64,000 bases of DNA from Sphingomonas anseongensis. GTDB taxonomy: Bacteria; Pseudomonadota; Alphaproteobacteria; Sphingomonadales; Sphingomonadaceae. Every line of letters begins with the position of its first letter. Position 1 is the stretch's first letter. The translations under genes and the position numbers were made by a program. Shown one piece after another: positions 20,653-29,363 of the stretch. Location of the stretch: the NCBI RefSeq assembly GCF_023516495.1, contig NZ_JAMGBC010000001.1:124001-188000 (forward strand), written 5' to 3'. A model generated the notes under the pieces. That model worked only from the letters and a program-made list of their open reading frames with translations, was not told the origin of the DNA and did no database searches.

Positions 20653-21147
20653 ATGCGGGTTTCGCTTCGTTTTCTGGCCTTGGGCCTTGTCGGTACGGCG
20701 CTTGCCAGCCCAGTCATCGGACAGCGGCCGGACAACCAGATTTTGCCGCGTTCGGTCGAACTGCAGCAGCAGGCTGAGAAGGAGCTTGTGGCCGGAAGGT
20801 TGATGGAAGCCGGCGACCTGCTCGAGACCGCCCTTGCGGTCGATCCGCGCAACCGCTCCGCGTTCGTCGATCTCGCCCGCGTCGCCAAGCAGCAGAAGCT
20901 GTTCGGAAAGGCGATTCGGCTCGCCAACGAGGCGCTTCTGCTCGAGCCCAATGACCTCGACGCGATAGAGATCCAGGGCGAAGCGATGGTCGAGCTGGGG
21001 GCTGTACCGCGCGCCAGGGAAAATCTCGCCAAGCTACAGAAGCTCTGCTCGAACACCTGCCGTCAGGTGGCGCAGCTCTCGAGCGCGATTTCGCGCGGGC
21101 CGACGGTCGCAGCGGCAAAAACTCCCGAATCGCCGAAGAAGGACTAA
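20653..21147 (+). CDS. Periplasmic TPR protein
   Basis: 164 residues from ATG 20653, chosen because GGAG lies 6 bases upstream; an ATG 12 bases earlier would contain that site. Signal peptide 1-24 (LRFLALGLVGTALASPVIGQ). Two to three tetratricopeptide helices pairs follow (about 38-130, AEKELVAGRLMEAGDLLETAL, then AIRLANEALLLEPND). Two cysteines (LCSNTC near 135) could form a disulphide. Function unknown; probably an envelope scaffold. Last gene of the guaB string, convergent with rsmA. Confidence 0.8.
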   Translation: MRVSLRFLALGLVGTALASPVIGQRPDNQILPRSVELQQQAEKELVAGRLMEAGDLLETALAVDPRNRSAFVDLARVAKQQKLFGKAIRLANEALLLEPNDLDAIEIQGEAMVELGAVPRARENLAKLQKLCSNTCRQVAQLSSAISRGPTVAAAKTPESPKKD

Positions 21148-21149
21148 GC

Positions 21150-21968
21150 TCAGCTCAGCAGGTGGGCGAGGGCGACGAAGTCGGCCACTTCCAGAGTTTC
21201 CGCCCGCCGCTGCGGGTCGATCCCAAGTTTATCAAGTGCTTCGAGCGCCCCCGGCACGCTCTTCAGCGATGACCGAAGCATCTTCCGTCGCTGACCGAAG
21301 GCGGCTTCCGTCAGGCGCTCGATCATCGCCGGCTTCACTCCATCCGGCGTCTGGCCGGGCTCGATCTGGACGACCGCCGAGGCGACCTTGGGTGGGGGCA
21401 CGAAGGCCGATCGGCTGAGCTGCATCGCAATCCGCGGCTGTGACCGCCACTGGGCGATGATCGACAGCCGGCCGTAGGCGTCGCTTCCGGCGCGGGCCAC
21501 GATCCGCTCGGCCACTTCCTTCTGGAACATCAAAGTCAGCGACCGCCACCACGGGGGCCATTGCGTCGTGAGCCAGCGAAGCAGGAGGGCGGTCCCGACA
21601 TTGTACGGCAGGTTCGCGACCACGCGCCCGTGCCCGCCGACCAGCTCTTGCTCGTCCACCCGTAGCGCATCGCCTTCAACAAGCCGAAGCTTGCCGGGAA
21701 ACTCGGCTGCAAGTTCTGCGAGCGCGGGCGCGAAACGCCGGTCGCGCTCAACCGCGACAACCTTGGCGCCGCGTTCCAGAAGCGCCCTCGTTAGCCCGCC
21801 GGGCCCCGGGCCTACCTCCAGCACGGTCTCGCCGTCCATATCGCCGGGGATCGCCGCGATTCTTGCCAGCAGCTGGCGGTCGAGGATGAAATTCTGCCCA
21901 AGGGCCTTGCTCGCCTGGAGTCCGTGGCGAGCGATGATGTCGCGGAGCGGTTCCGGCCCGCTCGTCAC
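21150..21968 (-). CDS. rsmA: 16S rRNA (adenine1518/1519-N6)-dimethyltransferase
   Basis: 272 residues from a GTG (21968) that overlaps the pdxA stop (GTGA). KsgA family: QNFILD, SAM motif VLEVGPGPGGLTRALL, acidic ERD, and NLPYNVGT, the adenine-binding motif IV. The small C-terminal helical domain is present (RRKMLRSSLKSV). Dimethylates two adenines in the 3' hairpin of 16S rRNA late in 30S assembly. End of the lptD-surA-pdxA-rsmA operon. Confidence 0.96.
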   Translation of the reverse strand: MTSGPEPLRDIIARHGLQASKALGQNFILDRQLLARIAAIPGDMDGETVLEVGPGPGGLTRALLERGAKVVAVERDRRFAPALAELAAEFPGKLRLVEGDALRVDEQELVGGHGRVVANLPYNVGTALLLRWLTTQWPPWWRSLTLMFQKEVAERIVARAGSDAYGRLSIIAQWRSQPRIAMQLSRSAFVPPPKVASAVVQIEPGQTPDGVKPAMIERLTEAAFGQRRKMLRSSLKSVPGALEALDKLGIDPQRRAETLEVADFVALAHLLS

Positions 21969-22969
21969 GCAGCCGCGGAGCGGTTCGCCGCACATTCGGC
22001 CGCCAGCCGCAGTGCGGCGGCCATCGGCCTGGGGTCGGCCTTGTCCTGTCCAGCGATGTCGAACGCGGTGCCGTGGTCAGGCGCGGTACGGACGATCGGA
22101 AGCCCGAGCGTGATGTTGACGGCGTCGGTGAAGTGAAGCGCCTTCACCGGGATCAGCGCCTGGTCATGATACATGCACAGCGCCGCATCGAAGCGCGCCC
22201 GAGCTGTCTCGTGGAACAAGGTGTCCGCGGGATGAGGACCTGTCACTCGCCATCCTTCGGCACGAAGCGCCGCGATCGCGGGAGCGATGACCTCGATCTC
22301 CGCCTGTCCGAGCAAGCCGCCTTCGCCGGCATGCGGGTTGAGCCCGGTGATCGCCAGGCGCGGCTCGGCAATTCCGAAGTTGCGCTGAAGGCCGCGAAGG
22401 GTTGTCCGCCCACGAGACTCAATGAGTGCTGCGGTCAGCTCGTCCGGAACATCGCGAAGCGGGATGTGTGTGGTGACGGGAACGGTCCGCAGAGTCGCCC
22501 CCGCGAGCATCATGACGACATTGGCTGAGGCAATTCCGCAGCGCTCGGCGACGAACTCGGTCTGGCCCGGATGGCGGAATCCGATCGAGTAAAGCTGTTC
22601 CTTCGACACTGGGCCAGTGACTACCGCGGAAGCCGATCCGGATCGTGCCAGGCCGACGGCGATTTCGAGCGCATCGAGCGAGCAATGCGCGCCGGCGACG
22701 CTCGGATGGCCGGGCCGGTCCTCCTCCGGCGATGGAATCTGGATCAGGGGAAGCCCGACGTCGAAGGCCGAATCCGCCTCGCGCGGGTCGTCGATCGTCG
22801 CGATCTCGCCGTCCCACACCGCCCGGACGGACCTCGGGTCGCCGATGGCGACGAAAGGCGGCAGCTCGAACCGGTCGCGATTGTCCCAGCATTTGGCGAT
22901 CACTTCCGGACCGATTCCCGCAGGATCGCCCAGCGACACTGCGAGCGGGGACAGGGGCGATCTGGACAC
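21965..22969 (-). CDS. pdxA: 4-hydroxythreonine-4-phosphate dehydrogenase
   Basis: 334 residues. NAD-dependent oxidation in the DXP-dependent branch of pyridoxal phosphate synthesis. Recognised by VSLGDPAGIGPEV at the N-terminus, the metal-binding His in TTHIPL and CMYHDQALIPVK, and ITGLNPHAGEGG. The conserved order surA-pdxA-rsmA (ksgA) is the same as in many proteobacteria. 26 bases after surA. Confidence 0.96.
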   Translation of the reverse strand: MSRSPLSPLAVSLGDPAGIGPEVIAKCWDNRDRFELPPFVAIGDPRSVRAVWDGEIATIDDPREADSAFDVGLPLIQIPSPEEDRPGHPSVAGAHCSLDALEIAVGLARSGSASAVVTGPVSKEQLYSIGFRHPGQTEFVAERCGIASANVVMMLAGATLRTVPVTTHIPLRDVPDELTAALIESRGRTTLRGLQRNFGIAEPRLAITGLNPHAGEGGLLGQAEIEVIAPAIAALRAEGWRVTGPHPADTLFHETARARFDAALCMYHDQALIPVKALHFTDAVNITLGLPIVRTAPDHGTAFDIAGQDKADPRPMAAALRLAAECAANRSAAA

Positions 22970-22995
22970 GGCGGCGCCTTAGCCGAATTGCCGCT

Positions 22996-24372
22996 CTAGC
23001 GGAATTCGATCACCGCATCGCGTCGAAGGTCGCGCAGGTAATGGCGAGCGCGGACGTTCACCCGCTCCTCGTTGAGCTGCGCATAGACCTGGTCGAAGGT
23101 CGGCGCGCTGGGGTCGACCTCGTCGCGGCCGCAGATGACCAGCGTTCGAACCCCCTCTTCGACGGAACCGAAGGGCGGGGTCGCCTGGCCGACCTGCATC
23201 GGCAGCATGATGTCCTGGAGGGCCGGCGGTAGGTCGCGAAGCTTCAGGTCGTCGCTCGACACGATCTCTCCGTGGAAGTCGACAGCCATCTTGTCTGCCC
23301 CGCCGCAGCCGCCGATGGTCCGCGCAGCCTCTGCGAAGCGCGCCAGGACCGGAGCCGCCTGGTCCCTCGTCGTACCCTTGGGGAAGCTGATCGAAACCTG
23401 CTTCAGGCTGAGCACCGCATTGCGCGGGTCGGGCGTGAGCACCTTGCGAGCGTCCTGGAGCGCGATGATCGATACGCCGCCCGGCACTTCGATCGGCACG
23501 CTGACCTGGCCCGGCTTCAACGACTGGACGACGGAGGCGAGCTGCGGCGGAAGCTGCGCCGGGCGGACCCAGCCCAGGTCGCCGCCGACCGCTGCGGTCG
23601 AAGCCTCGGAATATTGGCGCGCATAGCCCGCGAAGGATGCTCCGTTCTTGATCTGCGCGAGGATCTGGTTGGCCGTGGCGGTTGCCTTGGCCTCATCGCC
23701 CGCCGCCGAAATATAGATTTCGCTGACCCGATATTCGTCGGCGCCCTTCGACGCGTTCAGCTTGTCGAGAACCGCCTTCACCTCGTCGTCGCCGACGCTG
23801 ACCGTGCTTTCGATCCTCTTCTGCTGAAGGCGGGTCCAGGCGATTTCGCCCTCGATCTGCCGGCGGATCGACCGGATCGACGAGCCGTGGGACTTCAGGA
23901 AGGCGGCAAGCTGTTCCGCTGTCTGGTTGTTCTGCCCTGCAACGCGCTCCACCGTCTTGTCGACGTCGGCGTCCGTCACCTTGATCTTGTCGGCCTTCGC
24001 CGCCTGGATCTGGAGGGTCTCGTCGATGAGGTTGCGAAGCACCTGCTGGCGAAGCGCTTCCATCTGGTCGGCGGGAATCGCGCCGCCGTTGGAGATTGCC
24101 AGGAGCGCGAGCCGCTGGTCGATGTCGGACTGGGTGATCACGTCGCCGTTGACCAGCGCGGTCGCTTTCACGACCGACGGAAGAGTCGTTCCGAACAGCT
24201 GCGGGTTTTCAGGAAGGTTGAGCGGCCGCTTTCCCGGTGCCGACGCTTCGGGTGCCGGAGATTCAGGTGAAGCCGTCGTTTGGCTCTGAGCCAGTGCTGC
24301 AGTGGCGACTCCAAGCGCCAGGACCGCAATGCCCGTACGGGCGTGCGCCCCAAGTAATCCAGAGAATGCCAC
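22996..24372 (-). CDS. surA: Periplasmic chaperone / peptidyl-prolyl isomerase SurA
   Basis: 458 residues. Signal peptide about 1-28, a Pro/Ala/Glu-rich stretch, the SurA N-domain (about 60-190, SVVKATALVNGDVITQSDIDQRL), one clear parvulin domain (about 195-300; YRVSEIYIS... GGDLGWV), a second degenerate one, and a C-terminal helix that returns to the chaperone core. SurA carries unfolded outer-membrane proteins, LptD among them, to BAM; the gene directly follows lptD. Confidence 0.92.
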   Translation of the reverse strand: MAFSGLLGAHARTGIAVLALGVATAALAQSQTTASPESPAPEASAPGKRPLNLPENPQLFGTTLPSVVKATALVNGDVITQSDIDQRLALLAISNGGAIPADQMEALRQQVLRNLIDETLQIQAAKADKIKVTDADVDKTVERVAGQNNQTAEQLAAFLKSHGSSIRSIRRQIEGEIAWTRLQQKRIESTVSVGDDEVKAVLDKLNASKGADEYRVSEIYISAAGDEAKATATANQILAQIKNGASFAGYARQYSEASTAAVGGDLGWVRPAQLPPQLASVVQSLKPGQVSVPIEVPGGVSIIALQDARKVLTPDPRNAVLSLKQVSISFPKGTTRDQAAPVLARFAEAARTIGGCGGADKMAVDFHGEIVSSDDLKLRDLPPALQDIMLPMQVGQATPPFGSVEEGVRTLVICGRDEVDPSAPTFDQVYAQLNEERVNVRARHYLRDLRRDAVIEFR

Positions 24373-24441
24373 GTGCGATTTTTCCCTTATTGCCCAAACA
24401 AATCCGCGTTTCGCATTTAACCTGGCCCGCTGAACGCAAGC

Positions 24442-26724
24442 TTAGCGGCCGAGACCCTTCAATCCTATCTGGAGTGCGAAGGTGCTGCCTTTGCGGAACT
24501 CCCCGAGCCGCTCATAATCGCGGCGCCAGGTAAGGCCAAGCTCCAGGCATTCGTCCTCATAGGAAATTCCGAGCCGATTGCGAACCGGTTCATATCCGTC
24601 GGCGACCGAGAAGGGATCTTCGCGCTTGTCCGTGAGATCGATGACCGTCGCTCCGAAGATCGACCAATAGCGAGCGAACTTGACCCGGCCGGCAAGTCGC
24701 AGCTCCTCGCGATCGCGAAGGTCCTCGACGGTCGGGTTGATGTTGCGATTCAATCGGAGGTACCCGACCTGCGCATAGGTCTGGTCGCTTCCGACGGTCA
24801 GGTCGAGCTCGTTCCTTCGAACCGCGAAATTGTGCTTGTCGACCCGGTAACGGTGGGTGACGTCGATGAACCGGCCGTAGCGGATTCGTGTTCGCCCGAC
24901 GATGTCCGACAGCCGGTCGGTCAGGCCGGTGCCGTCGGGAAAGATGCCGGGACGCCGATTGAGCCGGTAGCTCTGGCCGATCGTCGTGCTGATCGAAAGG
25001 TTCGGGCGATCGTAGGACCAGTCCACGCCATAGGTCAGCCGCGAGGAATCCTCCCAACGGTCGTAACCGGGGAAACGGTTGAGCGCGAACAGGTTGCTGT
25101 CCTCCAGATCGACCGATCGGGCATCCTCGTTCGGGATTTTCAGGTTGGTCGTCGGCGGCGTGGCGACCAGCTGCACCCGCGGGACGAGCCGCTGGATCCC
25201 GCCGAACAGGGGTCCGATGAAAGGCCATTGGACGTCGGCAGCGAAGGCAACGATCCCGCGCGTGTGCCATCCGTCCTCGCCGCGATAGATGGGCACCACC
25301 GTCTCGGCAGCATCGTCGGTATGATAGATGTCGCCGCGGATGTAGCCGGTGAGAGTGACCTGCTGGCCCATCGTCGTCAGCCGGCGAAGGTCCCAGCGAG
25401 CGCTCGCGAAGGCGCGCTGCGTGTCCTGTCCGTCGATCCGGAGGATGGCCAGGCTGTTCGCTTGAAGCTCAACCTTGCCGCCGACGATCCTGTCGTCGAG
25501 TAGGAACCGCGCATCGATGGCGGGCAGCGCGATCGGGATCTGCTTCTGCACGTCGTCCACCCGAAGGCCCTGGAAGGCCCAGCCGGCGATCGACACGTAA
25601 CTGTTGGGGGTGATCCGCTCGGCGTTGACGAAGTTGCGCAGGCGATCGTCGCGGGTGATGTCGTAGCGGCGGGTCACGGTCTTGTCGCTTGCGACGCGGA
25701 AAAATCCGGTGAGGCTCCACAGCGGATCGAGCTGCGCTTTTCCGTTGGCCTCGAAATAGCCGCGAAGCTCGCGGCCGCCTTCGGGCCGGTGCGTCAGGTC
25801 CGCATTCTCGACCTGGCTGTAGGCGAGGAAGCCGCCGACCTGGAAGGCGCCGACGCTGTTGAGCTGCCGGTAGCGCGCCTCGATCGCCGGCAGGGTGCCG
25901 GTGTAAATATGCGGGATGACTGCGAAATCGCGGTTGGGGGCGATTCGCCAGTAATAAGGCAGTGCGACCTCGAACCCGTTGTTGCGCGAGATCTTAAGCT
26001 CCGGGACCAGCCAGCCAGTTGCCCCTTCGCCACTAGTCCCGACGCTGAAGACCGGAAGCAGCGGAAGAGTGATCCCGAACAGTTGAAGCCGCCCGCCCTG
26101 GAACCGGATTCGCTTGTGCGCGGGGTCATCGATCACTCTCGCCGCGGTGATCATCCAGCTCGGCCGCTTCGGACACCCGCTCTCCCTGGTGACGGGGCAG
26201 GGCGAGTAGACGGCATTTTCGAGTGTGACGATGCCGTTGCTCCGGCTTCCTCGCCGAGCCGCAATTCGGCCACCGCTCTCGAGCACCACCAGCAAATTGT
26301 CGACGACCCCGTCGCGCATCGTGTCGGTCAGGGCGACGCTGTCGCCGATCAGCTTGTCGCCCTGCGGGTCGACGACGACGACATTACCTTCGGCCCGAAC
26401 GTCGCCCGTCTTGCGGGTCCAGACGACGCGATCAGCCGCGAGATAATTGCCCTCGCGCGACATCCGGACCTGGCCGGTCGCCGTGACGATGTCGTTCTCG
26501 CTGTCGTAGACGAGCTGGTCCGCACTGAATTCGATCACCGGCTCTGCAGAGGGATCGACCGCCAACGGCTCGGCTGATGGGTGATCCTGCGCTTCATGCT
26601 GGGCGGCCGCGGGGGCCGCCAGCAATGCCGCAAGCGGAAGCGCAGTCCACCAGATCAGCCGCCACCCAAAGTGCCGATTGCGCAATCGCCTGCCTTCCGC
26701 CCGCAAATCCACTCCGCCGCGCAC
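24442..26724 (-). CDS. lptD: LPS-assembly protein LptD
   Basis: 760 residues. Signal peptide ends near AAPAAAQ (about 42); a periplasmic LptA-like beta-jellyroll (about 65-200, FSADQLVYDSENDIVTATGQVRMSREG) is followed by the 26-strand outer-membrane barrel (about 220-760), ending in an aromatic/hydrophobic strand. Inserts lipopolysaccharide, or the lipid A-like/glycosphingolipid-type glycolipids of sphingomonads, at the outer leaflet. Starts at GTG 26724; later GTG/TTG codons are possible. First gene of lptD-surA-pdxA-rsmA. Confidence 0.93.
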   Translation of the reverse strand: MRGGVDLRAEGRRLRNRHFGWRLIWWTALPLAALLAAPAAAQHEAQDHPSAEPLAVDPSAEPVIEFSADQLVYDSENDIVTATGQVRMSREGNYLAADRVVWTRKTGDVRAEGNVVVVDPQGDKLIGDSVALTDTMRDGVVDNLLVVLESGGRIAARRGSRSNGIVTLENAVYSPCPVTRESGCPKRPSWMITAARVIDDPAHKRIRFQGGRLQLFGITLPLLPVFSVGTSGEGATGWLVPELKISRNNGFEVALPYYWRIAPNRDFAVIPHIYTGTLPAIEARYRQLNSVGAFQVGGFLAYSQVENADLTHRPEGGRELRGYFEANGKAQLDPLWSLTGFFRVASDKTVTRRYDITRDDRLRNFVNAERITPNSYVSIAGWAFQGLRVDDVQKQIPIALPAIDARFLLDDRIVGGKVELQANSLAILRIDGQDTQRAFASARWDLRRLTTMGQQVTLTGYIRGDIYHTDDAAETVVPIYRGEDGWHTRGIVAFAADVQWPFIGPLFGGIQRLVPRVQLVATPPTTNLKIPNEDARSVDLEDSNLFALNRFPGYDRWEDSSRLTYGVDWSYDRPNLSISTTIGQSYRLNRRPGIFPDGTGLTDRLSDIVGRTRIRYGRFIDVTHRYRVDKHNFAVRRNELDLTVGSDQTYAQVGYLRLNRNINPTVEDLRDREELRLAGRVKFARYWSIFGATVIDLTDKREDPFSVADGYEPVRNRLGISYEDECLELGLTWRRDYERLGEFRKGSTFALQIGLKGLGR

Positions 26725-26882
26725 GGCCTATCGCACCTTTGGCACTCGCCGCAATCGCCTTGACCGGGAACCCGCCTTATCCGGCAAACGCCTGATCGGC
26801 GCCGCCTTTGCCAAGGGTAACCGAGCGTCCTAAAGCCCGCGCAACCTTACACTCACGATTTGCCAGGGACACTGAATTGACG

Positions 26883-28349
26883 ATGAAGATTGAATTCGCC
26901 GTATCCCGCCCGGACGGGGACTACGCGCTGGTTATCCCGTCGGCGGGGAAGGCCCGTCCCGCCGCGTCATCGATCGGCGACAAGGGGAAGGTCGAGGCCG
27001 CTCTCGAGCGTCAGCGTTTCGACGGAGATTTGGGAAGCGCTGCCGAAGTGTTCATCGACGATGGCGGCACGACGCGCCGGCTGCTCGTCGTCGGCACCGG
27101 CGGCGATTCGACGCCTCAAGATTCCGCGGAAAAACTAGGAGGCACCGCAGTGGCGCGCCTCCTCAAATCCGGCGAGACCCGCGCGGTCATTGACCTAACC
27201 GGCCTCAACTATGATGCGGATTCGGCGGCTCGGGTCGCCCTTGCCGCCGCGCTTCGCTCGTGGCGCTACGACCGCTACCACACGAAGCTCAAGGACAAGC
27301 ATAAGCCGACACTCAAGTCGGTGACGGTGGTCGGCGCCGGCGACGGAGCTGCCGACCGGTGGAAGAATCGCTGGCAGCCGCTCGTCGACGGGATCGACCT
27401 CACCCGCAGCCTCGTCACCGAGCCCGCCAACATCATCTACCCCGAAAGCTTCGTCGACCGCTGCCGCGACCTCGTCAAGCTCGGGATCGAGATGGACGTC
27501 CTCGACGGCAAGCAGATGAAGGAGCTCGGAATGGGCGCGCTGCTTGGTGTTGCCCAGGGCTCAGTTCGCGACGGCCGCCTGCTGGTGCTCCGGTGGAACG
27601 GCGGCAAGGAGGGCGAGACGCCGACCGCGTTCGTCGGCAAGGGAGTCACCTTCGACACCGGCGGAATTTCGATCAAGCCCGCTGCCGGCATGGAATCGAT
27701 GAAGTGGGACATGGGCGGCGCTGGCGCCGTCGTGGGCGCGATGAAAGCGCTCGCACTTCGCAAGGCCAAGGCCAACATCATCGGCGTCTGTGGCCTCGTC
27801 GAAAACATGCCCGGGGGCAACGCTCAGCGGCCCGGCGACGTGGTCACGACCATGTCCGGCCAGACGGTCGAGGTGATCAACACGGACGCCGAAGGGCGCC
27901 TCGTCCTGGCTGATGCGATCACCTACGTTCAGCGCAAGTACCGGCCGGCGACCGTCATCGACCTCGCGACTCTCACCGGGGCGATTCTGGTCAGCCTCGG
28001 CCATGAGTTTGCGGGACTCTTCACTCCGGACGACGAGCTAGCGGGCAAGCTTCTCGACGCGGCGAAGGAGAGCGGAGACAAATTGTGGCGGATGCCACTC
28101 GCCGAGCCGTTCGACCGGCTGATCGATTCGCAGATCGCCGATGTGAAGAATGTCGGGCCGCGCGAAGGCGGGTCGATCACCGCTGCGCAATTCATCAAGC
28201 GGTTCGTCGAGGACGGCGTCAAATGGGCGCACCTCGATATCGCCGGAATGGCGTGGTCGGACAAGCCGAGCTCGACGTACGACAAGGGTGCGACGGGCTT
28301 CGGAGTGCGCCTGATCGACCAGTTCGTCGCCGCCAACCTGGAGGCGTAA
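26883..28349 (+). CDS. pepA: Leucyl aminopeptidase (M17)
   Basis: 488 residues from the ATG at 26883 (MKIEFAVSRP). Two-zinc cytosolic exopeptidase; homologs also bind DNA at carAB and cer. The catalytic half has GKGVTFDTGGISIKP with the metal-binding Lys/Asp, and the signature NTDAEGRLVLAD (about 331-342). The N-terminal macro-like domain is present. An upstream in-frame start at 26808 is unlikely. 10 bases separate it from holC. Confidence 0.95.
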   Translation: MKIEFAVSRPDGDYALVIPSAGKARPAASSIGDKGKVEAALERQRFDGDLGSAAEVFIDDGGTTRRLLVVGTGGDSTPQDSAEKLGGTAVARLLKSGETRAVIDLTGLNYDADSAARVALAAALRSWRYDRYHTKLKDKHKPTLKSVTVVGAGDGAADRWKNRWQPLVDGIDLTRSLVTEPANIIYPESFVDRCRDLVKLGIEMDVLDGKQMKELGMGALLGVAQGSVRDGRLLVLRWNGGKEGETPTAFVGKGVTFDTGGISIKPAAGMESMKWDMGGAGAVVGAMKALALRKAKANIIGVCGLVENMPGGNAQRPGDVVTTMSGQTVEVINTDAEGRLVLADAITYVQRKYRPATVIDLATLTGAILVSLGHEFAGLFTPDDELAGKLLDAAKESGDKLWRMPLAEPFDRLIDSQIADVKNVGPREGGSITAAQFIKRFVEDGVKWAHLDIAGMAWSDKPSSTYDKGATGFGVRLIDQFVAANLEA

Positions 28350-28359
28350 AGGCCGTCAG

Positions 28360-28818
28360 GTGCGCGTCGATTTCTATCAGCTCGGCGCAATCCCGATCGA
28401 ACAGGTGATCGCTAGCCTGGCCGGCAAGCTTCTGGCCGAGCAGGAGCGTTTGCTCGTCATCGCGGACGACGAAACGCAGCTCGCGCGCCTCGACCGCCTG
28501 CTGTGGGATCAAGGGCCGGCGAGCTTCCTTCCGCACGCGATGGCGGGCGCGAGCGAGGATCCGCGCCAGCCGATCCTGCTATCCACCAGCCCGGACGCAG
28601 CCAACCGCGCCCGGAACCTGCTGATTGCCGATGGGGCGTGGCGCGACGCGGCGCTCGCCTTTCACCGCGCCTTCTACCTGTTCGACTCCAACACGCTGGA
28701 AGAGGCGCGATCGGCATGGCGCTCGCTTGCCGGCCGCGACGATGTCGAGCGGCATTACTGGGCGAACGAGGACGGACGCTGGGCGGAAAAAGCCGCCGAT
28801 TCTCGCTCCCCTTCGTAA
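28360..28818 (+). CDS. holC: DNA polymerase III chi subunit
   Basis: 152 residues, GTG start. The chi fold: RVDFYQLG at the N-terminus, LLVIADDETQLARLDRLLWDQ and the C-terminal acidic/aromatic part. In clamp-loader complexes chi bridges psi to SSB. The pepA-holC neighbourhood is conserved through proteobacteria and supports the call. The 129 bases after it hold no convincing gene. Confidence 0.9.
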   Translation: MRVDFYQLGAIPIEQVIASLAGKLLAEQERLLVIADDETQLARLDRLLWDQGPASFLPHAMAGASEDPRQPILLSTSPDAANRARNLLIADGAWRDAALAFHRAFYLFDSNTLEEARSAWRSLAGRDDVERHYWANEDGRWAEKAADSRSPS

Positions 28819-28947
28819 ATCCCACTCCACCGAACGCCTTGGCGACTCATCTCGCCGTAAATCGGGTCCGAAACGTTTACCGTCGCCTCGCCTGCCCTGA
28901 CGCGTCTCGACAATAAGCGGGCAAGAGCAACAGACCACGGGTGGTTG

Positions 28948-29247
28948 ATGAAGAAGTTGATGATGGGCGCAGCAGCGCTTGCGCTCGCCATTCCCGCTGT
29001 GCCTCAGCCGGCGCAGGCTCACCGCAGCAACGCTTACCACGGGAAGGTGTGGAGGGATTCGCACGGGCGGCTGCGCTGCAAGCGCCCCAACGGCACCACG
29101 GGCCTCATTATCGGAGCCGCGGGCGGTGCGCTGGTGGGACGGGCGGTCGACACTCATGGCGAGCGGGCGACCGGGACAATCATCGGAGCTGCGGCAGGTG
29201 CGCTGATCGGGCGAAGCGTCGAACGATCGCGGGTGCGCTGCCGCTGA
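28948..29247 (+). CDS. Glycine-zipper 2TM-domain envelope protein
   Basis: 99 residues from ATG 28948. Signal peptide 1-24 (LALAIPAVPQPAQA). The mature protein is basic with a Cys, then a double glycine-zipper GLIIGAAGGALVGRAVD...GTIIGAAAGALIGRSVE that can insert into or line a membrane, and ends RVRCR (possible disulphide with the earlier Cys). Similar small proteins are outer-membrane-associated in sphingomonads. Followed by a 13-bp perfect stem at 29254-29298. Confidence 0.8.
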   Translation: MKKLMMGAAALALAIPAVPQPAQAHRSNAYHGKVWRDSHGRLRCKRPNGTTGLIIGAAGGALVGRAVDTHGERATGTIIGAAAGALIGRSVERSRVRCR

Positions 29248-29253
29248 ACGGAC

Positions 29254-29298
29254 GGCCGGCACTCCGTAGTTCCCAACTCCCCCATCGGAGTGCCGGCC
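29254..29298. terminator. Strong inverted repeat, probable transcript end of the glycine-zipper gene
   Basis: A perfect 13-bp stem (29254-29266 with 29286-29298) encloses a 19-base loop and lies 7 bases past the stop codon. No T-run follows on either strand, so it may stop or stabilise transcripts rather than being an intrinsic terminator. Confidence 0.5.
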
Positions 29299-29306
29299 AA
29301 CTTGGT

Positions 29307-29341
29307 GGTGTGTTGACAGTATAATACACCAGCTGTACTTT
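29307..29341 (+). promoter_or_regulatory. Promoter with GGTG-N16-CACC operator (YtrA/GntR type)
   Basis: GGTG (29307-29310) and CACC (29327-29330) are separated by exactly 16 bases, forming an imperfect 8-bp inverted repeat. A TTGACA -35 (29313-29318) lies inside and TACTTT (29336-29341) follows after 17 bases; a perfect TATAAT also occurs at 29320-29325. GGTG-N16-CACC is reported for YtrA-subfamily GntR repressors, to my recollection in Xanthomonas. It sits 23 bases before the membrane-protein ATG, so a bound repressor would cover the promoter. Confidence 0.55.
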
Positions 29342-29363
29342 GCCCCCCGGAAGGGGTGCTCTC

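Noticed and set aside
28755-28991. Minus-strand ORF (78 codons) over the end of holC and the intergenic gap
   Set aside because: Overlaps holC and the start of the glycine-zipper gene on the other strand; no family or ribosome site.
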